From Deltaproteobacteria bacterium (GTDB lineage Bacteria; Desulfobacterota; Syntrophia; Syntrophales; UBA2210): a stretch of DNA of 55,034 nucleotides. How positions within the stretch are numbered: the stretch's first letter is position 1; each line of letters begins with the position of its first letter. The stretch is from positions 1 to 55,034 of the forward strand of contig JAFGTS010000002.1 in NCBI GenBank assembly GCA_016933965.1, in the 5' to 3' direction. The notes beneath the pieces are model-generated. The model searched no databases. It was not told where the DNA came from and saw only the letters and a program-made list of their open reading frames with translations. Made by a program: the position numbers and the translations under genes. Shown piece by piece: positions 50,943 to 55,034 of the stretch.

Positions 50943-52985
50943 TTATTTTCCCTGAACCATCTTGGTTATTTCGACCACGACTTCCGGGTTTGCCAGTGTC
51001 ATGACATCGCCGACATCCGTGCCATTGGAAATAGCGCTCAGCACGCGGCGCATGATTTTCCCCGAGCGGGTCTTGGGCATGTCGGAGACGATCCAGACCT
51101 TTCTCGGTCGTGCGATCGCTCCGATCTCTGTTACCACCGCGTTTTGGATCCTCCCGGCAAGCTCGTCGCTTGGAGTGAAGCCGGGCTTCAGGGCAACGTA
51201 CAGATCGGGTTCCTTTCCCTTCACTTCATGTTTGACGGGAACAACGGCAGCCTCCGCCACCTCTTCTATGATCATGGCGGCTGATTCGATTTCCTTGGTT
51301 CCAAGCCTGTGACCTGAAACATTAATAACGTCGTCAATCCTGCCGAGAATGCGCACATATCCATCGGCGGCCACAACGGCGGCGTCACCCGTCATGTATG
51401 GCCAGTCCTGCCATCTCTTGCTCGCGGAGTCTTTACAGTATCTTTCATAATACTGGCTGACGTAGCGATCCCTGTCGCGCCATATGGTCTGGAAACTGCC
51501 GGGCCAGGGGTTCTGTATGCAGATGTTACCCGCCTTGCCGGTGCCGGGAGGGACAACGTTACCGTCGTCGTCATACACGATGGGGTGAATGCCCGGTACC
51601 CCCGGGCCCGCGCTGCCGGGCTTCATGGGTTTGATCGCCGGCAATGTGCTGCAGAGGAAGCCGCCGTTTTCCGTCTGCCACCAGGTGTCAACGATGGCCG
51701 CTTCGCCTTTGCCCACCGTGTAGTAATACCATTTCCACACTTCGGGCTCGATGGGCTCTCCCACGGTGGTCATGTGCTTGAAGTGGTAATCGTATTTTTG
51801 CGGCTCGTCGGGGCCGAGCTTTCTCAAGGCGCGGATCGCGGTAGGCGCGGTGTGGAATATGTTGACATCCAGGTTCTGGGCGATCCGCCAGGGCCTTCCC
51901 GCGTCCGGGTAGTTCGGGACACCTTCGTAGATCACGGTGGACGCGCATATCGCCAGTGGGCCGTACACGATATAGGAATGCCCGGTGATCCATCCTATAT
52001 CCGCCAGGCACCAGTAAACGTCTTCGGGGTGAATGTCCTGGACGTACTTGGACGTCCCGGCCACATAGGCGAGATAGCCGCCCGTGCTGTGCTGCGCCCC
52101 TTTGGGCTTTCCCGTCGTACCGCTGGTGTACATGAGAAACAGCGGGGCCTCCGCGGGCATGGGCACAGGGTCGACGATTTTCCCGAAGTGGTCTTTGAGC
52201 AGATCGTTGATGATGAAATCACGGCCCTGGACCAGGGGTGTCTGCGACGAGTACTTTCCGGGATATCGTTGCCATATGAGGACTTTGTCCACCTTCTGGT
52301 TTTCGCCCGCAGCCTCGGCGACGGCGATGTCCGCTTTTTCCTTGTGGTCGATGAGCTGGCCGGCCCTGTAATAGGCATCCATGGTAACCAGAACGCTGCT
52401 TGCCGAATCAACGACCCTGTCGGCGCATGCCTTGCCGCTGAATCCCCCGAAGACCTGCGAGTGGATGACGCCGAGGCGCGCGCAGGCCAGCATGGAAATG
52501 GCGAGCTCAGCCACCATAGGCATGTGAAGAGTGACAGTATCCCCGGCCTTCAGCCCGCAGAAATCCTTAAGTATGGCCGCGAACTCGTTTACCCTGACGT
52601 AAAGCTCCTGGTACGTGATATGTTCAATTTTTTCATTTTCAGGTTCCGGAACGAAGTGGATCGCCGTCTTGTTCTTGTTTTTGTCGAGGTGCCTGTCGAT
52701 GCAGTTGTAGCTCGCATTAATCCTGCCGCCGACGAACCACTTCCAGCAAGGTGCGTCGCTTGTGTCAAGCGTGGTATGCCAGTACTCGTGCCAGGTGAGA
52801 AGGTCGGCATACTCCTTGAAGCAGTTTGGAAAATTTTCCAGGCTGAAACGCTCGTAGACTTCCGGATCCGTCATGTTCGCCTGGGCGATAAACTGAGCAG
52901 ACGGATAAATGAACTCCTCTTCCCCCCAATGTACTGCAATTTCAGCTTCTGAAGTTTCCGCCAGGTCTTTTTCTTTTTTGCTCAT
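50943..52985 (-). CDS. acsA: Acetyl-CoA synthetase, AMP-forming
   Basis: Enzyme of 680 residues that activates acetate (or propionate) to acetyl-CoA through acetyl-AMP. Features include the N-terminal ACS-type domain (WHEYWHTTLDTSDAPCWKWFVGGRINASYNCIDRHL), the P-loop MYTSGTTGKPKGAQHSTGG, WCLADIGWITGHSY, TWWQTENGG and DVINVSGHRLGTKEIESA. The catalytic lysine lies in PKTRSGKIMRR, the site regulated by acetylation in known Acs. AAGGAGGGTT precedes ATG 52985, better than the ATG at 53021. The upstream region carries two hairpins. Its use in the cell could be acetate assimilation or syntrophic acetate release. Confidence 0.94.
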   Translation of the reverse strand: MSKKEKDLAETSEAEIAVHWGEEEFIYPSAQFIAQANMTDPEVYERFSLENFPNCFKEYADLLTWHEYWHTTLDTSDAPCWKWFVGGRINASYNCIDRHLDKNKNKTAIHFVPEPENEKIEHITYQELYVRVNEFAAILKDFCGLKAGDTVTLHMPMVAELAISMLACARLGVIHSQVFGGFSGKACADRVVDSASSVLVTMDAYYRAGQLIDHKEKADIAVAEAAGENQKVDKVLIWQRYPGKYSSQTPLVQGRDFIINDLLKDHFGKIVDPVPMPAEAPLFLMYTSGTTGKPKGAQHSTGGYLAYVAGTSKYVQDIHPEDVYWCLADIGWITGHSYIVYGPLAICASTVIYEGVPNYPDAGRPWRIAQNLDVNIFHTAPTAIRALRKLGPDEPQKYDYHFKHMTTVGEPIEPEVWKWYYYTVGKGEAAIVDTWWQTENGGFLCSTLPAIKPMKPGSAGPGVPGIHPIVYDDDGNVVPPGTGKAGNICIQNPWPGSFQTIWRDRDRYVSQYYERYCKDSASKRWQDWPYMTGDAAVVAADGYVRILGRIDDVINVSGHRLGTKEIESAAMIIEEVAEAAVVPVKHEVKGKEPDLYVALKPGFTPSDELAGRIQNAVVTEIGAIARPRKVWIVSDMPKTRSGKIMRRVLSAISNGTDVGDVMTLANPEVVVEITKMVQGK

Positions 52986-53083
52986 ACGATAACCCTCCTT
53001 TCTTATTTTTGAAGAAAGCATGACCCCTCTGAAGGCCTGGAGCCTGCGCAGAGAGTCATAATGATTTCAGCCGCCTGAAACAC

Positions 53084-53115
53084 AAAACCCTGCCTCTTCT
53101 CAGAAGCAGGGTTTT
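53084..53115 (-). promoter_or_regulatory. Leader hairpin upstream of acs
   Basis: AAAACCCTGC pairs perfectly with GCAGGGTTTT about 100 bases before the acs start. On the minus strand it is followed by a T-rich stretch, so it could act as an attenuator in the acs leader. It lies in a 495-base gap between acs and arsR. Confidence 0.5.
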
Positions 53116-53134
53116 GATAATAAACCATGACATC

Positions 53135-53152
53135 ACCCTTTCAGGAAAGGGT
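53135..53152. promoter_or_regulatory. Second hairpin upstream of acs
   Basis: ACCCTTTC and GAAAGGGT form a perfect dyad with a two-base loop, 20 bases upstream of the first hairpin relative to acs. It may be an operator or part of the same leader structure. Confidence 0.4.
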
Positions 53153-53273
53153 TTAAAAGTGTGATCAGTTTCTCAGGGAATTTTAATGATATATTTATGC
53201 TTCTTGTGCATCAGTAAGTCAATAAGATATTTTGTGATGTTTTTTATCTCCTTAATTGTCAATATTATGAAAT

Positions 53274-53382
53274 CCCCCGCAGAATACCCCGTCTTGTTGA
53301 CGGGGACAAATGTGGAGCGGGGGTAAGAGGGATGCGATCCCCCTCATTTAAATTTCTTGGATGCCCCGCCCTGTGGGTGGGG
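53274..53382. repeat. Cluster of GC-rich hairpins, REP/IS200-like
   Basis: Three stems lie together. CCCCCGC (53274-53280) pairs with GCGGGGG (53317-53323) and encloses CCCCGTC-TTGTT-GACGGGG (53287-53305). Further on CCCCGCCC-TGT-GGGTGGGG spans 53364-53382. They stand out in AT-rich DNA. The form resembles REP sequences or the ends of IS200/IS605 elements, but no transposase is present. Confidence 0.55.
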
Positions 53383-53408
53383 TAATTCACTTAAAACCAG
53401 AAATAACC

Positions 53409-53437
53409 TTGACATTGGATCTCAGGTTGATTATATA
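53409..53437 (+). promoter_or_regulatory. Promoter of the ars operon
   Basis: TTGACA (53409-53414) and TATATA (53432-53437) are separated by 17 bases, a near-consensus sigma70 promoter about 45 bases before the arsR start. Confidence 0.75.
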
Positions 53438-53456
53438 TGCGCTGTTGCGCAGATAT
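53433..53456. promoter_or_regulatory. Candidate ArsR operator
   Basis: ATATATGCGC and GCGCAGATAT flank TGTT, an imperfect 10-4-10 dyad that covers the -10 box. ArsR repressors bind such AT-rich dyads over their own promoter, so release by arsenite would switch the operon on. Confidence 0.6.
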
Positions 53457-53480
53457 GCATATAGGTTTCGGGAGGTGAAC

Positions 53481-53813
53481 ATGCAGGATGAAGCAAATCT
53501 ATTCAAGGTCTTGAGCGATCCGACCAGGCTCAGGTTGGCGGTATTGCTGGCTTTCAGGGGTGAGACCTGTGTGTGTATGTTATCCCAGGCACTCAACGAA
53601 CCTGACTTCAAGGTGTCGCGTCACCTCGGAATCATGCGCTCGGCGGGGATGGTCGAAGCCCGGCGCGAAGGAACATGGATGCATTACAAGCTAACTAAAC
53701 CGAGGCATCGCCTGGAAGAATGCCTCCAGATGTGTTTTCGCAACTGCCTGGCTGATCACAAAGCGGTCCAGACTGATTTGAAACGTCTGGAGAAGGCAAC
53801 CTGTGTCGCGTGA
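53481..53813 (+). CDS. arsR: ArsR-family metalloregulator
   Basis: Winged-helix repressor of 110 residues. It starts MQDEANLFKVLSDPTRLRLAVLL, the usual ArsR opening, and carries GETCVCMLSQAL, whose CVC pair (about residues 31-33) is the classic arsenite-sensing site in helix 3. The recognition helix is PDFKVSRHLGIMRSAG. Further cysteines near the end (CLQMCFRNC) may help bind metal. GGGAGGTG before ATG 53481 is a strong ribosome site, so longer in-frame starts upstream are not used. First gene of the ars operon. Confidence 0.92.
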   Translation: MQDEANLFKVLSDPTRLRLAVLLAFRGETCVCMLSQALNEPDFKVSRHLGIMRSAGMVEARREGTWMHYKLTKPRHRLEECLQMCFRNCLADHKAVQTDLKRLEKATCVA

Positions 53814-53826
53814 AGAGTAAGGACAG

Positions 53827-54300
53827 ATGAAGAAGAAAGTCAGGATCCTGTTTCTTTGTACAGGCAATTCATGCCGAAGTCAGATGGCCGAAGGATGGAC
53901 CAGACACCTCAAAAATGACTCCATCGAGGCGTATTCGGCAGGAATAGAGAAGCACGGCCTAAATCAACGGGCTGTCAAAGTCATGGCCGAGGCTGGAGTG
54001 GACATAAGTAACCACAAATCGAAGATTGTGGCAGATCTGCCAACAATGCATTTCGACTATGTAGTGACGTTGTGCGGACATGCCCATGAGTCATGCCCAT
54101 TCTTCCCCGGTACAGCGAAAATCATACACGTCGGGTTCGATGATCCGGCCAGCCTGGCGGCGGATGTAAGGACCGAGGAAGAGGCCCTCGTTCATTATCG
54201 GCGAGTCCGGGACGAAATCAAGGCGTTCGTGGAGACACTGCCGGAAGCCTTGGACAAGATTAAAAATCATGAAGGACAAGACTATGAACTGCAATTGTGA
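53827..54300 (+). CDS. arsC: Arsenate reductase, thioredoxin-coupled (low-molecular-weight phosphatase type)
   Basis: Enzyme of 157 residues that reduces arsenate to arsenite. The phosphatase-like loop is [14 protein letters not shown] (catalytic Cys about 11), and the redox pair is in [11 protein letters not shown] (about 79-87), as in the S. aureus pI258 ArsC class that uses thioredoxin. It follows arsR by 13 bases. The 3' end overlaps the arsM start by 17 bases, so translation is probably coupled. Confidence 0.93.
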   Translation: MKKKVRILFLCTGNSCRSQMAEGWTRHLKNDSIEAYSAGIEKHGLNQRAVKVMAEAGVDISNHKSKIVADLPTMHFDYVVTLCGHAHESCPFFPGTAKIIHVGFDDPASLAADVRTEEEALVHYRRVRDEIKAFVETLPEALDKIKNHEGQDYELQL

Positions 54301-55034
54301 GAAAAAGGAAAAACAAGATACACGAAACACTGTTCGCGAGGAATATGGCAACATCGCGAAACAGAGAAGCTCCTGCTGCGGACCATCGCGTTGCTGTGGT
54401 GGATCATCGGCTGACCTGAAGGCGGCGGCGGTCGGATATAGCAATGAGGATCTCTCCCATCTCCCTGATGGAGCGAACATGGGGCTGTCCTGCGGCAATC
54501 CGACGGCGATTGCGTCGCTCAGACCCGGAGAAGTTGTGCTTGACCTTGGATCAGGTGGCGGCTTCGATGTTTTTATTGCCGCACGCAAGGTTGGTGCGTC
54601 GGGTCACGTGATCGGCGTTGACATGACTCCGGATATGATAGATACGGCCCGGCGCAATGTAGAATCTTTCAGGAAGTCCAGCGGCCTGGACAACGTCGAA
54701 TTCCGCCTGGGCGAGATCGAGCACCTGCCGGTGGCAGACGCAAGTGTTGACGTGGTGATATCCAACTGCGTTATAAACCTTTCGCCGAACAAGGCCCAGG
54801 TATGGCAGGAGATCGCACGCGTTTTGAAGCCGGGAGGGCGGGTTTCCGTATCGGACATGGCACTCACTCAACCTCTGCCCGATGCCATCCGTGAGTCCGT
54901 TCAGGCGCTTGTCGGCTGTATCGCTGGAGCCGTGCTTGTCGAAGACACAAGAGAAATGGTCCGATCGGCGGGACTGGTCAATGTCGTCTTCGAGACAAAA
55001 TTGGACTATATCGACCGGATGACCGAGTGGCGTG
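54284..55034 (+). CDS. arsM: Arsenite methyltransferase, partial at window edge
   Basis: About 250 codons are present; the C-terminus lies beyond the window. The protein is a SAM-dependent methyltransferase: [20 protein letters not shown] (motif I), [15 protein letters not shown] and [27 protein letters not shown]. The N-terminus is cysteine-rich (NCNCEKKE, then [12 protein letters not shown]), and [12 protein letters not shown] matches the ArsM family. Cysteine 174-type residue is seen in SNCVINL. It converts arsenite to methylated arsenicals. GAAGGA seven bases before ATG 54284 sets the start; an ATG at 54269 is less likely. Confidence 0.9.
   Translation, partial: MNCNCEKKEKQDTRNTVREEYGNIAKQRSSCCGPSRCCGGSSADLKAAAVGYSNEDLSHLPDGANMGLSCGNPTAIASLRPGEVVLDLGSGGGFDVFIAARKVGASGHVIGVDMTPDMIDTARRNVESFRKSSGLDNVEFRLGEIEHLPVADASVDVVISNCVINLSPNKAQVWQEIARVLKPGGRVSVSDMALTQPLPDAIRESVQALVGCIAGAVLVEDTREMVRSAGLVNVVFETKLDYIDRMTEWR

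Noticed and set aside
51585-52952. 455-codon plus-strand frame opposite acs
   Set aside because: Antisense to a fully conserved acetyl-CoA synthetase and without a ribosome site.

Overview
The window looks like a chromosomal segment of an anaerobic Gram-negative bacterium, most likely Desulfobacterota (the former Deltaproteobacteria, Syntrophales-like). The outer membrane is shown by a full Tol-Pal operon, MCE/Mla lipid-transport genes and several lipoproteins. Anaerobic, selenium-using metabolism is shown by two genes with in-frame UGA selenocysteine codons (selD and a formate dehydrogenase), an adjoining selenium operon, tungstate/molybdate uptake genes and several Fe-S or pterin enzymes. 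The taxonomic placement is inference from gene content; no rRNA is present.

Layout. 1-10 kb: tRNA-Thr(CGT), a CHASE2 adenylate cyclase, an alanine racemase with a 276-residue unknown extension, two divergent D-Ala-D-Ala-ligase-type ATP-grasp enzymes, then mlaE-mlaF-mlaD. 10-15 kb: small proteins, then a leftward selenium operon (selD, yedE, yedF/tusA-like, DUF3343, a YjeF-C/NnrD-like protein, DUF1858) with a divergent LysR regulator. 16-21.5 kb: threonine synthase, a ~180-bp palindromic element and a leftward NAD-salvage operon (pncA, pncB) ending in an orphan family-5 solute-binding protein. 21.8-26.8 kb: tolQRAB-pal-cpoB. 26.8-31.6 kb: leftward envelope genes (lipoprotein, TPR protein, YibQ-type deacetylase, CtpA). 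31.8-37 kb: a permease, a molybdopterin oxidoreductase, a sensor kinase and a decayed response-regulator stub. 37-45.4 kb: an FmdE/molybdopterin-domain fusion with modCBA, selenocysteine formate dehydrogenase fdhA and a divergent multi-cluster Fe-S protein. 45.7-53 kb: acyl-CoA ligase, CrtI-like oxidoreductase, FMN reductase, an ACT protein and acetyl-CoA synthetase. 53.3-55 kb: hairpin-rich DNA, then arsR-arsC-arsM; arsM runs off the right edge.

How it fits together. The selenium operon should supply selenophosphate (itself through a Sec-containing SelD) for the Sec residue of FdhA, while ModABC supplies Mo or W for the FdhA pterin cofactor; these modules lie within about 30 kb. The most unusual part is the racemase and twin-ligase block: the two ligases carry complementary substitutions at positions that decide ligase specificity, and the racemase has an unexplained second half. 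This could be a dedicated D-amino-acid dipeptide or depsipeptide pathway separate from normal cell-wall synthesis, but that is inference.
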